Of a stretch of 46,982 nt of DNA, positions 9,495 through 17,900 are shown in pieces; the first letter of the stretch is position 1, and each line of letters starts with the position of its first letter. The stretch is from a virus. The notes below the pieces were generated by a model, which did not search any database, was not told where the DNA came from, and worked only from the letters and a program-made list of their open reading frames with translations. A program made the position numbers and the translations under genes. The stretch covers positions 1 through 46,982 of the IMG/VR virus record IMGVR_UViG_3300037264_001228. One strand, 5' to 3'.

Positions 9495-9914
9495 TTAGTC
9501 GGGCGTTTCATGACGCTCCCTCAACAGTCTCCCGATCTCGCGTAGCACAAGGTCTGGGGACACGAACACGGCAGGATCAATGGGCTCATCCACCCACCAC
9601 TTAAACTGCTGCGGCCTCAAATATTGTCGGTCCTTGAGCAGGTTCACGTTGTGCGGGTACCCAAAGATCAGGGGGTCGGATTTTCCCCACAACACGATCC
9701 CTCGTTTGAGTTTGTGATAAGCGGCAAGGTGCTGGGCGAAGCTATCAATTGTAATCCAGACATCGCACCAATTGATGAGTTCCATGATCTGTTGCTCCTT
9801 GAGAATACTAGCAACGCCCCTCACCTCATGCTCCTTCAACAGGGCCAGTAGCGGCTCCCAGTACGGATAGGATTTGGCGTTTTGTGTGTTCCCCGGTATC
9901 ACCAGTATCTTCAT
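9495..9914 (-). CDS. Truncated glycosyltransferase-9-like (heptosyltransferase-type) protein
   Basis: 139 residues. The segment CDVWITIDSFAQHLAAYHKLKRG followed by IVLWGKSDPLIFGY resembles the C-terminal nucleotide-sugar-binding half of GT9 enzymes (D-S-x-x-x-H-x-A followed by x-x-x-G-x-[ST]-D-P). The N-terminal half starts like a Rossmann strand (MKILVIPGN). Full GT9 enzymes are usually above 300 residues, so this is either a minimal domain that works with its neighbours or a remnant. It overlaps the GT2-type gene upstream by four bases, so the three sugar-related genes form one unit. Substrate unknown. Confidence 0.6.
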   Translation of the reverse strand: MKILVIPGNTQNAKSYPYWEPLLALLKEHEVRGVASILKEQQIMELINWCDVWITIDSFAQHLAAYHKLKRGIVLWGKSDPLIFGYPHNVNLLKDRQYLRPQQFKWWVDEPIDPAVFVSPDLVLREIGRLLRERHETPD

Positions 9915-10894
9915 AGCGTTTTATACATCTCCCTGAAGGCCTCAATCAGCGTTCCCTTCCAGTTGTGCTCTCCACACCACCGATACACGTCGTAGGCGTC
10001 AATGTCAACTATTTGCTTGGCGTCTGCGATGCTGATGACCTTGCGCTCATGAAAAACTTCTGGGTAGCAACACGCGATGATACTGCGCGGGTCTGGGTTG
10101 ATGGCCTGACGAAACATGTAGTGATCACCCAGCCCATTGTTCAGGACGTACATCTGCTTCCGACTACGAACGAAGGTCAGCCATTCCCTGAAAATGTATT
10201 CGTCGTGGTGAAAGTCTTGGGTGTCGGCATCGGATCGGATGCCCCCGGTTTGTGATTGCAGGTGCCACGTCACACACGGAGTCACCAGTATTCGGTACCC
10301 CTTCATCTTCATGGCGAAGGTAAACATCGTTTCTTCTCTGTGGGCTTTCTTGCTGAGGCGTAGGTCGTAGTTGACGATACCCGCACGATAGAGGAAGGAG
10401 CAGTGGAGGTGATCGACCTCGTGAGTTTTCTGTATCTTAAACCATTGCTTGTTGGGCTGACTCAGTTCCCAGATCATGGAGCTGGCGTTGGCGGGGGCAT
10501 CGGTAACAGCATGGGACGGATTGAGGATGCTGCCACCAACGGCTCCGACTCCCGCCACCAATTTCGACAGCAATTTCTCTAAGACATCGGGCTCAGCGAC
10601 ACAGTCATCATCCAAGCGCCAAACCGCATCATACCCGGCTTTGTTTGCAGTTTGGTGGTTGTGGTGCTGCCCCTTCTTCTGACCAAAAACAACATCCCAC
10701 TTAATGCCCTTGAGATCGAGGAGGTGGAAGAGGTAGCGATAGGCTTGGTTTTGCCTGAGGTCTTGGGGGGCGTCATTGTCGTCGTAAATCGTGAGGTGGT
10801 CGGGTTTCCGTGTCTGCTGGATCACCGACATGATGGCGAGAGGCAGGTAGTTCTCGTACCTGCCTTTGGTGCTGATAGAACAGAGAACACGCAT
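9911..10894 (-). CDS. Family 2-type glycosyltransferase
   Basis: 327 residues from the ATG at 10894; a TTG at 10903 would add three residues and overlap the upstream gene, so I prefer the ATG, two bases after the preceding stop. The GT-A plan is visible: MRVLCSISTKGRYENYLPLAI at the start, repeated nucleotide-sugar-fold strands (HLTIYDDNDAP), and WRLDDDCVAEPDVLEKL, in which DDD is the metal-binding D-x-D type motif. The C-terminal half carries acceptor-side features (HREETMFTFAMKMKGYRI) typical of GT2 enzymes. In a virion gene block it may decorate fibres or capsid, or modify host surface sugars; the sequence does not say which. Confidence 0.75.
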   Translation of the reverse strand: MRVLCSISTKGRYENYLPLAIMSVIQQTRKPDHLTIYDDNDAPQDLRQNQAYRYLFHLLDLKGIKWDVVFGQKKGQHHNHQTANKAGYDAVWRLDDDCVAEPDVLEKLLSKLVAGVGAVGGSILNPSHAVTDAPANASSMIWELSQPNKQWFKIQKTHEVDHLHCSFLYRAGIVNYDLRLSKKAHREETMFTFAMKMKGYRILVTPCVTWHLQSQTGGIRSDADTQDFHHDEYIFREWLTFVRSRKQMYVLNNGLGDHYMFRQAINPDPRSIIACCYPEVFHERKVISIADAKQIVDIDAYDVYRWCGEHNWKGTLIEAFREMYKTL

Positions 10895-10896
10895 AT

Positions 10897-12087
10897 TCAG
10901 CAACGCTTACTCCAGATCGTGCCCCCGACTCTAACATTGTCATACCGCTCATGCACGGCTTTCGTCACTCCCGGCCATGTCCCGTAATCATGGCCGCAAA
11001 TCACGCCCTGAACCTTTGGTTCCCAGTTGCTTAGGTCTTGTGCCACCGCTTCGTAGGAGTGGTCGGCATCAATAAAGAGCAGGTCGAGGGCGTGTGCGGG
11101 AACGAGTGCCGCCGCTTCGGTGGTGGTGGCTTGATGAATGGTCGCGGTAATCCCAAACCTTGCCAAGCTCTCTTCAAATGCGCCCCTGTAATTGAGCTTC
11201 ACTAATCTTTGCTCCGGGGTTTTTTCGTTGTCTGTTCCGGCGAACGTGTCAACGACAACGACATTGAGTTTCCGTTCTTTGATGATGTCGGCAATAGAGC
11301 AGAGGGAGCGGCCTTTCGCACACCCTAATTCCCCGATACTGCCACCCACAGGCACATCGAGGGCGAGTCTCCGGTATTCTTCAATGTCGGGACCATAGAA
11401 CCAGCCCTCTGGTAATTTATAACGAAGGCTGAGTAGGTCATTGTTTTTGGCGACAACGCTATGCCAGCGTGGGGCGTGTTCGGGATCGAGCATGGTGGCC
11501 TCTCCTCGATGATAAATAGGGAGGCCCCCGACCATCACCTGCCCCTTCACCACCACTTCTGCCGGGACCTGTAACACCTGATACCCCAATTGCTCGACCT
11601 TAATGCAGAAGTCGATGTCTTCCCCACTCCCCGGAGAAAACACCTCATCCAGCAACCCACACTTGTCGAACATCTTCTTCTGTATGGCGGCACAAAAGAA
11701 CACGGCAAAATGCCTTTCTGTGGCTACGCTATAGAGCTTGAGCGGAGCCGTAATCCCGACCCCGTCTTTGAGGGGGGCGCAGAGGATGTTGATCCAGTCG
11801 TTCTTGTTTTGGGGTAAAAATACGACGTCGTTATTGACAAGGACAATGACGTCGCCCTTGGCCGCCTTGATGCCTTCGTTCGTCGCCTTCGTATAGCCTA
11901 GGGCCGCATCAAACCAGAGCATTTGTACCGGTTTATCTTTCAGGTAGTCACGGGTATGGTCGGTACAGCCATTAGCCACGACAATGATCTCGATGTCATC
12001 GAGATCGGTGTATTGGAGGAGGGAGTCGAGGCAGGGGGTGAGGAGGTCGGCGCAGTGATTGTAAGTGGGGATTATGATTGTTTTCAT
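10897..12087 (-). CDS. Fusion of family 2 glycosyltransferase and class I SAM-dependent methyltransferase
   Basis: 396 residues. Residues 1-~200 are a GT2 domain: MKTIIIPTYN start, IIVVANGCTDHT, VLVNNDVVF (82-90; N85-N86-D87 replaces the usual D-x-D) and GEDIDFCIK (155-163), as in rhamnosyltransferase-like enzymes. Residues ~245-396 are a methyltransferase of the Methyltransf_24 kind: GELGCAKG (252-259) binds SAM, VVVVD ends at acidic D280, and LLFIDADHSYEAV (336-348) and GHDYGTWPGV follow. One protein could therefore transfer a sugar and methylate it, or act on two steps of the same glycan. The ATG lies six bases after a candidate extended -10 element, suggesting a leaderless message. Confidence 0.85.
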   Translation of the reverse strand: MKTIIIPTYNHCADLLTPCLDSLLQYTDLDDIEIIVVANGCTDHTRDYLKDKPVQMLWFDAALGYTKATNEGIKAAKGDVIVLVNNDVVFLPQNKNDWINILCAPLKDGVGITAPLKLYSVATERHFAVFFCAAIQKKMFDKCGLLDEVFSPGSGEDIDFCIKVEQLGYQVLQVPAEVVVKGQVMVGGLPIYHRGEATMLDPEHAPRWHSVVAKNNDLLSLRYKLPEGWFYGPDIEEYRRLALDVPVGGSIGELGCAKGRSLCSIADIIKERKLNVVVVDTFAGTDNEKTPEQRLVKLNYRGAFEESLARFGITATIHQATTTEAAALVPAHALDLLFIDADHSYEAVAQDLSNWEPKVQGVICGHDYGTWPGVTKAVHERYDNVRVGGTIWSKRC

Positions 12088-12093
12088 ATCCGC

Positions 12094-12102
12094 ATTATAT
12101 CA
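12094..12102 (-). promoter_or_regulatory. Candidate extended -10 promoter for the sugar-modification genes
   Basis: The minus strand reads TGATATAAT, a TG-N-TATAAT extended -10 element, with no convincing -35. The A of the ATG at 12087 falls at about +1, so the message may be leaderless; no Shine-Dalgarno sequence precedes that ATG. The element sits in the short gap after the stop of the upstream fibre-type gene. Confidence 0.4.
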
Positions 12103-12105
12103 GAT

Positions 12106-12810
12106 TTATTCCATGTCTCCGATCCAAGGCATGAGACTCGTCACGACATCAGCGGGCTTCATCGCTGCCGCGATCATCGCCCACTCATTGGCCGTGGTCA
12201 CCGTCCAAGTCATGGTGGTGGAGGTGGCATCGCCATTTTTATCGGAGCCAGCGTGTGTGCCTTGTTGGCTGTTACCACCAGTACCAATATCGGAAAGGTA
12301 GCGCTGAGTCTGTCCTGCCCCCGCACTAGCGATGTTGCCGATTTTGTTTACGAACAACGTATCGAGGACGGTGTCTCCTAATGCACTCGCTGGAGTTAAG
12401 GAGGCGGGAGTAGTAGAGCCAGTCCCAAGGGAGGCGGTGCCAAAAGGCGTGGATTGGTGGACGCCGTAATACACACGCACCGTAAACTTGAACCGCAAAC
12501 GAATGGCGGGGCTCGTGAATGACAGCGTGAAGGTTCCGACATCGGGGGCAACCTTATACAGGATTTGGGATGCCGCAAGTGGGGTCGAACTATTTTGGAC
12601 CCCCAACGACACAAATCCCGTCGCCCCATTAAATGACACAGAGGTCATGGTGGTCATGGTGCCAAAGGGACGGGCGTCAATCGCCAGCACCATGACCCGG
12701 TTCGGGTTGTTGGCAACGGTAATAGATTGGGTGTGGGTTTCGGGATTGGTGAGGTTGGTGTCGATCAATGCCGACTCAAAGAAGTTGACGGAATCAAATT
12801 GGATGGCCAT
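12106..12810 (-). CDS. Beta-rich virion surface or fibre protein
   Basis: 234 residues, dominated by Thr, Ser, Ala, Val and Gly with alternating strand patterns (TVTTANEWAMIAAAMKP near the end; TFTLSFTSPAIRLRFKFTV in the middle). This resembles lectin-like jelly-roll modules in phage fibres and tail appendages. It overlaps the 90-residue gene upstream by one base and belongs to the fibre block that runs to 15759. No catalytic residues are apparent. Assignment as a surface protein is inference from composition and context. Confidence 0.7.
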   Translation of the reverse strand: MAIQFDSVNFFESALIDTNLTNPETHTQSITVANNPNRVMVLAIDARPFGTMTTMTSVSFNGATGFVSLGVQNSSTPLAASQILYKVAPDVGTFTLSFTSPAIRLRFKFTVRVYYGVHQSTPFGTASLGTGSTTPASLTPASALGDTVLDTLFVNKIGNIASAGAGQTQRYLSDIGTGGNSQQGTHAGSDKNGDATSTTMTWTVTTANEWAMIAAAMKPADVVTSLMPWIGDME

Positions 12811-13082
12811 TACCCGACCTCATTCACGACGATCTTCGTCGTCCCCATTCTAGTGTCGCCGTCAACGCCAATGGTCACAACAAATGATTCCGTGATTGTT
12901 ACTGTCGCCTGTGTATTGGCATCTTGTGTGTGTGTCCACGACTTCGTGTCGTCGTTGATCGTGACCCGGACTCCACTCGCACCCCCAACCATGTCCGCAG
13001 TGGTTAGAGCTAGCGTCGTCTCATCGTAATTCACGATGACGCTGGCACCATCACGTAGAACGGAGTGATTTACCGTTCCCAT
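12810..13082 (-). CDS. Small beta-rich fibre-block protein
   Basis: 90 residues, almost entirely predicted beta strand (GVRVTINDDTKSWTHT, ATVTITESFVVTIGVDG). It shares one base with the collagen-like fibre gene upstream and one base with the gene downstream, so it is translated as part of the fibre block. It may be a small tail-fibre accessory or tip protein; no family recognised. Confidence 0.65.
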   Translation of the reverse strand: MGTVNHSVLRDGASVIVNYDETTLALTTADMVGGASGVRVTINDDTKSWTHTQDANTQATVTITESFVVTIGVDGDTRMGTTKIVVNEVG

Positions 13083-14728
13083 TACGGCCTCGTGAAGTCG
13101 ATTTGGACGGCGAACTGGGTCGGGGAACTGCTGACGTCAATCAACGCAATGAAGACCGCGTCTCCACTGGCCACGGCCAAGTTAGCGGCTGAAGCCGGTG
13201 TCCCCGCCGTCCATGTTTCGGAGCTAGCGATAGTCTGACTTCCGGTGAGGAAGTAGGTCCCACCACCCGTCGAAGTCCCGTTCTTGTAGGCGTTGAACGA
13301 GTTTCCGGTGGCTCCACCAACCCTGTACCCTCTAACGGCTGTGACGGTGCAAGCGAATGGCGCTCTCCACGCAATGGCGTTGACGGTACCAGTCGGGTTG
13401 AAGACGGTTCCGCCACGGCTAAAGATACCGGCTGTCGCACCACTGTAGCCGCTGATGCCACTGTATCCACTGATCCCGCTAAAGCCAGAGTAGCCGCTGT
13501 AACCACTGATCCCGCTAAAGCCAGAGTAGCCGCTGTAACCACTGATCCCGCTAAAGCCAGAGTACCCACTGATTCCGGAGAACCCGCTATAGCCAGAGAT
13601 GCCGCTAAAGCCGGAGTAGCCGCTAATGCCGGAGAATCCACTGTAGCCACTGATTCCAGAATCACCGCTGTAGCCGCTGATTCCAGAGTAGCCGCTAATG
13701 CCGGAGAATCCACTGTATCCACTGTATCCACTGATCCCGCTAAAGCCAGAGTAGCCAGAGATTCCAGAGAATCCACTGTAGCCGCTGATTCCGGAGAACC
13801 CGCTATAGCCAGATATTCCGGAGAACCCGCTGTACCCACTGATTCCAGAATCACCGCTGTAGCCACTGATTCCAGAGTAGCCACTGATGCCGGAGTACCC
13901 AGAGTAGCCGCTGATACCGCTAAAGCCAGAGTAGCCACTGATCCCAGAGAATCCACTGTAGCCACTGATCCCGCTAAAGCCAGAGTAGCCACTGATCCCA
14001 GAGAATCCACTGTAGCCGCTGATCCCAGAATCACCACTGTAGCCGCTAATGCCGCTATAGCCGCTGATTCCAGAGTAGCCACTATAGCCGGAGTATCCGC
14101 TAATCCCAGAGTAGCCAGAGTAGCCACTGATGCCGCTAAAGCCAGAGTAACCAGAATAGCCACTGATTCCGGAGAATCCGCTGTAGCCACTGATGCCGGA
14201 GAATCCGCTGTAGCCAGAGATGCCGGAGTCGCCACTGTAGCCACTGATTCCGGAATATCCACTGATCCCAGAGTAGCCACTGTAGCCACTGATCCCGCTA
14301 AAGCCAGAGTAGCCACTGATCCCACTAAAGCCGGAATAGCCACTGTAACCACTGATTCCGGAGAATCCGCTATAACCGCTGATGCCGCTAAAGCCGCTGG
14401 CCCCAGCCTCTTGCCACACCGACCCATTGAAGATGTAGAACTTGTCATCGTCATCGTCCCAGAACGCCTGTCCTTCAAAGTTGCCTGTCGCGGGGACAGT
14501 GGGGCCAGTTGGAAGCGTGAGCGTACCATCACTCGCATCAATGCTGCCACCAACAGGAATGATGAGGTTGGTGATGCCGTCAGTGACGTTACTAAAGCTC
14601 AGACCAACGGAATCCGTGTCAAGTGGTGCCCCGCCATTGCTGAGCGTGGGTGGGGTCGATGACGTTGTGGTGACGGTTTCCCATTGACCACTGGAGGGGA
14701 CGAAGGCGTTCCATGTGTAGATAGTCAT
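13082..14728 (-). CDS. Collagen-like tail fibre protein (Gly-X-Ser repeats)
   Basis: 548 residues. Residues ~1-105 form an N-terminal attachment part containing the module FEGQAFW...FNGSVWQEAG, also present in the next fibre gene upstream. Residues ~106-430 are about one hundred Gly-X-Ser triplets in which X is Tyr, Phe, Ile or occasionally Asp; proline is absent. The C-terminal ~115 residues (IFSRGGTVFNPTGTV to the end) form a beta-rich tip. Phage collagen-like segments trimerise into rods; this one would form a long thin spacer between base and tip. The reading is unambiguous because the repeat keeps period nine bases in this frame only. Confidence 0.9.
   Translation of the reverse strand: MTIYTWNAFVPSSGQWETVTTTSSTPPTLSNGGAPLDTDSVGLSFSNVTDGITNLIIPVGGSIDASDGTLTLPTGPTVPATGNFEGQAFWDDDDDKFYIFNGSVWQEAGASGFSGISGYSGFSGISGYSGYSGFSGISGYSGFSGISGYSGYSGISGYSGISGYSGDSGISGYSGFSGISGYSGFSGISGYSGYSGFSGISGYSGYSGISGYSGYSGYSGISGYSGISGYSGDSGISGYSGFSGISGYSGFSGISGYSGFSGISGYSGFSGISGYSGYSGISGYSGISGYSGDSGISGYSGFSGISGYSGFSGISGYSGFSGISGYSGFSGISGYSGYSGFSGISGYSGISGYSGDSGISGYSGFSGISGYSGFSGISGYSGFSGISGYSGFSGISGYSGYSGFSGISGYSGYSGFSGISGYSGISGYSGATAGIFSRGGTVFNPTGTVNAIAWRAPFACTVTAVRGYRVGGATGNSFNAYKNGTSTGGGTYFLTGSQTIASSETWTAGTPASAANLAVASGDAVFIALIDVSSSPTQFAVQIDFTRP
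13440..14400 (-). repeat. Nine-base-period tandem repeat encoding Gly-X-Ser collagen-like triplets
   Basis: Nearly 1 kb of imperfect tandem repeats with period nine and higher-order blocks of about 36-45 bases such as GISGYSGFSGISGYSG. Codon usage varies between copies (GGC, GGA, GGT; AGC, TCC, TCT, AGT), so the repeat is kept at protein level while DNA copies drift. Such tracts expand and contract easily by slippage or recombination, changing fibre length. Confidence 0.9.
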
Positions 14729-15759
14729 TAGGCCCTCAGTGTAGCACCGTGGAGGAAGGTTCTAGCCATGCCACCACCGCCACTTCTCTTGTGTTCAAAC
14801 TTATACAGCTTCGTTCCAACTGCTGGGACCGCCACCTGTTCGGCGGTGGTGGTTTGGGTGGTGTTACCAAATACAATCATTTCCTTCACCAAGACGTTGT
14901 CGGTGACATTGTAGAGCCGATAGTATCCAGTGACATTGGTATCTTGCTCGGTAATGACTTGGATGTAGTAGCCATCAGGGAATGTTGCATCCAAATCAAA
15001 CTGAATCCACGTAATGGATGAGTACGGAACTGCCGTTGTTGAGATGAGGTGGTCGCTGAGGGTGATGATGGGATTCCCTCCACCCGCCTCCTGCCACGTC
15101 GTGCCATTGTAGACCCAAAGTCTGTTGGCCCCGGTCTGCCAGAAGACATCGCCCTCAAAAGACCCACTGGGTGCGGGGATCACGCTACCCTGAGTCAGGG
15201 TGACGTGAGTAGCATTGGAGGCATCAAGTCTGCCCGTGACAGTAAAGTCGCCAGTGACAGAGGAGCTGCCTTCAATGTTGACGTCGCCAATGGTGTAGAG
15301 GTTGCCGTTGGATGCGATAACGCGGAACGTCTGGACGTTGTTGCTATCGACGGCCCTGAGGGTGGCAAATCCACCACCCGCATCCACGTCCTTGATCGTG
15401 ACGTGGGTGGGATTGGCGCTACTGATCTTAAATAATGTGGACCCAGTCAGTTCGTGGTTGTCGGCTTGGGTATTACCAGCGGTGAGGTTATCGGCAACAA
15501 ACTCACTGACCTCAACGATCTCCGAACCATCGACGACGAGATTGCCGCCGATGTGGACGTCACCAGTGGTTTCGATCTGGAAGTTGCCACTTCCAGACTG
15601 GGCGGCATCAAAGGTGATTTGGGCGGCATCATTGGCATCTTTGAGGACGATCTGGCCGTCGCCATTACTATCGCCCTGAAAGTATCCAGTGACGGCACCG
15701 CCAAGGGTGAGGACTTTCCCCTTGACCTGTGTATCAACCCTTACAGCCGTTTGAGCCAT
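14728..15759 (-). CDS. Tail fibre or spike-like protein
   Basis: 343 residues. The N-terminal two thirds are repetitive beta structure of the type in trimeric fibre stalks (GDVHIGGNLVVDGSEIVEV; GDVNIEGSSSVTGDFTVTG), i.e. the Gly-asp/val pattern also seen in peptidase-S74-associated fibres, although no S74 chaperone domain is present. Residues ~195-225 carry the FEGDVFW...YNGTTWQEAG module shared with the collagen-like fibre. The C-terminal ~110 residues are beta-rich with a Gly-rich end (KRSGGGGMARTF). One-base overlap with the downstream fibre gene suggests the two are made together and perhaps assemble together through the shared module. Confidence 0.8.
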   Translation of the reverse strand: MAQTAVRVDTQVKGKVLTLGGAVTGYFQGDSNGDGQIVLKDANDAAQITFDAAQSGSGNFQIETTGDVHIGGNLVVDGSEIVEVSEFVADNLTAGNTQADNHELTGSTLFKISSANPTHVTIKDVDAGGGFATLRAVDSNNVQTFRVIASNGNLYTIGDVNIEGSSSVTGDFTVTGRLDASNATHVTLTQGSVIPAPSGSFEGDVFWQTGANRLWVYNGTTWQEAGGGNPIITLSDHLISTTAVPYSSITWIQFDLDATFPDGYYIQVITEQDTNVTGYYRLYNVTDNVLVKEMIVFGNTTQTTTAEQVAVPAVGTKLYKFEHKRSGGGGMARTFLHGATLRA

Positions 15760-15766
15760 CTCGCCG

Positions 15767-16765
15767 TTAGTCCCCTAGGCCGTGTCGATGCTTATACTCA
15801 ATAAGGCGAAGCTGCCTTATTGCGCTCCTTTTATTGGCGTGAACGCCCAGTTTTTCGTTTCGATTTGAAACAAGGGCGTATCGATCATTCTTGGCCCTGA
15901 TAAAGGCCTTACGTGTGAGGAAGTATTGGTTGAGCATGGTGTCGGCCATGATCTGCGTAATCGCAACTACCGCAGGAATCTTGAGGTCTTCGTCTGTTGT
16001 AGCTGCGTCCACCTTGACCTTGATGCTGTCCAAGTGGCTGTCGATCATTTCCGGTATCCTGTCGATCTCTCCTTCTTCTTCTCCGGCAGTGAGACTGAGC
16101 ATACCCGCCTCAATCATGGCCTTGAAGTCTGAGGCGTAAGCGTCAATCACGTGCTTCGCCACCACTTGTACCTTCTTCGACTTCTGGAGTTCGCTGGCCT
16201 TGCGGTATTCGGCCTTGCTAGCCATGGCCTTAGCCATGTCCTGCTGTACGGCCTTACGTGGGTCCATGGCGCTGGCCTTCTCGTGCTCAGCCTGTAGGTC
16301 CTTGATCAGTGCCCGTGCTTCTTTGGCGCGTTGCAGGGAGTCGGTATCGCAGGATTGCTGGATCAGGCTGATGTCCTTGAGGTCTTGCTGGGTCATCCAG
16401 CGGTTATCAGCGGGGGCATCCCACAGCACCACCACTTCGACGGCGGGGACTTCGGCACCAAGGGTATCGATAATGGTGCCCTGACGCCGTTCTTCGCCGC
16501 CATTCATGCCCACGCGCTGCCACAATGCTGGCGTCCAAGGATTGACGGGGGTCATCTCATTCCCGTGACTGAAGACGGTGCTTCCACGATGCTCTGAATA
16601 TGGCATCGTAATCGTCTTCATGCCATCGATATCAGTGGACTCGATCACATTTGTCTCGGGATCGATATTAGCCAAGACAAACTTCCGGGCCTTCGGGTGA
16701 ATAGACCAGACCTCACCCTTAGCGAGGTCTTCGATTTGCTTTGTCACGGGTTCAGTCTTGGTCAT
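15767..16765 (-). CDS. Hypothetical virion-block protein with central coiled coil
   Basis: 332 residues. I start it at ATG 16765 because AAGGAG lies seven bases upstream; a longer reading from 16876 overlaps the preceding gene and lacks such a site. The N-terminal ~130 residues are mixed (KARKFVLANIDPETNV), followed by a charged helical middle (RAKEARALIKDLQAEHEKAS ... QKSKKVQVVAKHV) and a helical C-terminus ending in basic residues. No recognised motif. It lies between the fibre genes and other capsid-proximal genes. Confidence 0.7.
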   Translation of the reverse strand: MTKTEPVTKQIEDLAKGEVWSIHPKARKFVLANIDPETNVIESTDIDGMKTITMPYSEHRGSTVFSHGNEMTPVNPWTPALWQRVGMNGGEERRQGTIIDTLGAEVPAVEVVVLWDAPADNRWMTQQDLKDISLIQQSCDTDSLQRAKEARALIKDLQAEHEKASAMDPRKAVQQDMAKAMASKAEYRKASELQKSKKVQVVAKHVIDAYASDFKAMIEAGMLSLTAGEEEGEIDRIPEMIDSHLDSIKVKVDAATTDEDLKIPAVVAITQIMADTMLNQYFLTRKAFIRAKNDRYALVSNRNEKLGVHANKRSAIRQLRLIEYKHRHGLGD

Positions 16766-16775
16766 CGAATGCTCC

Positions 16776-17468
16776 TTATCCAACAGCTTTGGGGTTAATG
16801 CCCCGATCACGTAAAAATGCCTGACGAGATGCCTCCATATGTCCCAATATCTGCTGGGCCTCACTAATAATGTCATTCAGAACTTCTTCGAATTCCACGT
16901 ACCCCATCTCCATGTCGTCTCCAGCCATCTCCACGACGGCCTGATTGCTCCAGTCGATAGCGTGAAGGTTAAGAGAGATGGCGGCAAGGCGTTCGTACAT
17001 GCTCCGTGGCTTTTCCAGCATGTTCGCATAACGGGCATGGTCATTGCGGACTTCATCGTCAACGGGAGTAGGTGTGCGTGGCCCCGGTCTCGGACTCTTG
17101 AGTTCCTTGGGGAAGACCTTGTCCTTGGGAATGACGTCGCCCCCAGCAAAGTCCTTCTTGGTGACATCTACAAAGGCCCCGGTCTGCTGTGGGTTCAATG
17201 GGTTCCCGTGTTCGGGGCCGGGGTCTTGCCACATATCCAGTTCACGAAACTGACTCGGATTCAGGACCTTGGTTTGGTCCAAGCCCCTGATCTCGTGAGA
17301 GGCGAGGCGACGAATAATGGCCTCATCCCCACTCACAGACTCCACCTGAAACATGCCCTTGCCCCACGCAAAAGAATGACCACCCTGAATCTCGTTCGAA
17401 GGACAACCAGTGAGGACTGCCAGCTGTACGCACTTCACGGGTAAGGAGGTGCCGACATCAAGCTTCAT
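16776..17468 (-). CDS. Hypothetical protein
   Basis: 230 residues from the ATG at 17468, whose bases overlap the preceding stop as ATGA; the longer in-frame reading to 17549 would lie inside that gene. The N-terminal half has two Cys (PVKCVQLAVLTGC) and a globular look, a Pro-rich linker (SPRPGPRTPTPVDD) follows, and the C-terminus is helical (MYERLAAISLNLHAIDW ... EEVLNDIISEAQQIL). Ten bases separate it from the next gene. No family recognised. Confidence 0.65.
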   Translation of the reverse strand: MKLDVGTSLPVKCVQLAVLTGCPSNEIQGGHSFAWGKGMFQVESVSGDEAIIRRLASHEIRGLDQTKVLNPSQFRELDMWQDPGPEHGNPLNPQQTGAFVDVTKKDFAGGDVIPKDKVFPKELKSPRPGPRTPTPVDDEVRNDHARYANMLEKPRSMYERLAAISLNLHAIDWSNQAVVEMAGDDMEMGYVEFEEVLNDIISEAQQILGHMEASRQAFLRDRGINPKAVG

Positions 17469-17734
17469 GGCAATGCCGCTGGCCCCGGTACAGCCCCCAC
17501 CCCAACAGTAACCCCAGCAATGCCCTGTGCCGCTTGCCACGTCACCCACGCCGCCACGACGCCGTTAGTAATGGCTTCGATCATGCGCTTGGTCCCGTCT
17601 GCGAGTTCTAGTGGTAGAATCACGCTCCCATCAAAATTTCTTTTGACGAAGGCGGGGTTGCCCTCGGCATCAAGGACGCCCTTGAATGCAGATTCAAGGG
17701 CTGGCTTCAACACGTTCACCGGCATCGCTGGCAT
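17465..17734 (-). CDS. Small hypothetical protein
   Basis: 89 residues. N-terminal helix (VNVLKPALESAFKGVL), a central segment DGSVILPLELADGTKRMIEAI and a hydrophobic Gly/Ala/Val-rich C-terminus (WQAAQGIAGVTVGVGAVPG) that could touch a membrane or pack in a virion. GGAG lies 12 bases before the first ATG. The stop overlaps the next gene. Function not recognised. Confidence 0.6.
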   Translation of the reverse strand: MPAMPVNVLKPALESAFKGVLDAEGNPAFVKRNFDGSVILPLELADGTKRMIEAITNGVVAAWVTWQAAQGIAGVTVGVGAVPGPAALP

Positions 17735-17740
17735 GTAGTC

Positions 17741-17900
17741 TTAGGACTCCTTAGGCTTGGGGACGTCAAAACCCTTTTCACGAGCCATGCCATAGGCCTG
17801 ACCAGTGGCTTGTTCTGGGGTCTTGCCCTCTTCCCTGACCTTTTTGATTTTCTTACTGATGTAGGCTTGGGCCTTCGGACTTACCTTCTTGCTTTTTTTT
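17741..17900 (-). CDS. Probable -1 frameshift extension of the preceding gene (no start codon of its own)
   Basis: After the A9 tract at the end of the gene read from 18696, the -1 frame is open for about 50 codons and encodes KKVSPKAQAYISKKIKKV followed by REEGKTPEQATGQAYGMAREKG, then stops with TAA at 17743-17741. This K-V-S-x-K-[IV]...GK-x-x-x-QA...A-Y-x-x-A-R-x-x-G pattern is common in small phage proteins, so the frame looks truly coding. It has no ATG, GTG or TTG before the motif, and a TAA closes the frame just upstream of the A tract. The simplest readings are programmed -1 frameshifting or transcriptional slippage on A9, or a one-base assembly error in the homopolymer. Confidence 0.6.

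Noticed and set aside
13440-14400. CRISPR-like regular repeats
   Set aside because: Period is nine bases without unique spacers, and the tract encodes Gly-X-Ser triplets in frame.
13141-14553. 470-codon minus-strand frame rich in Ala/Val/Ser-Leu repeats
   Set aside because: It is the shifted reading of the Gly-X-Ser repeat; the overlapping 548-residue frame has sensible N- and C-terminal domains and proper junctions with its neighbours.
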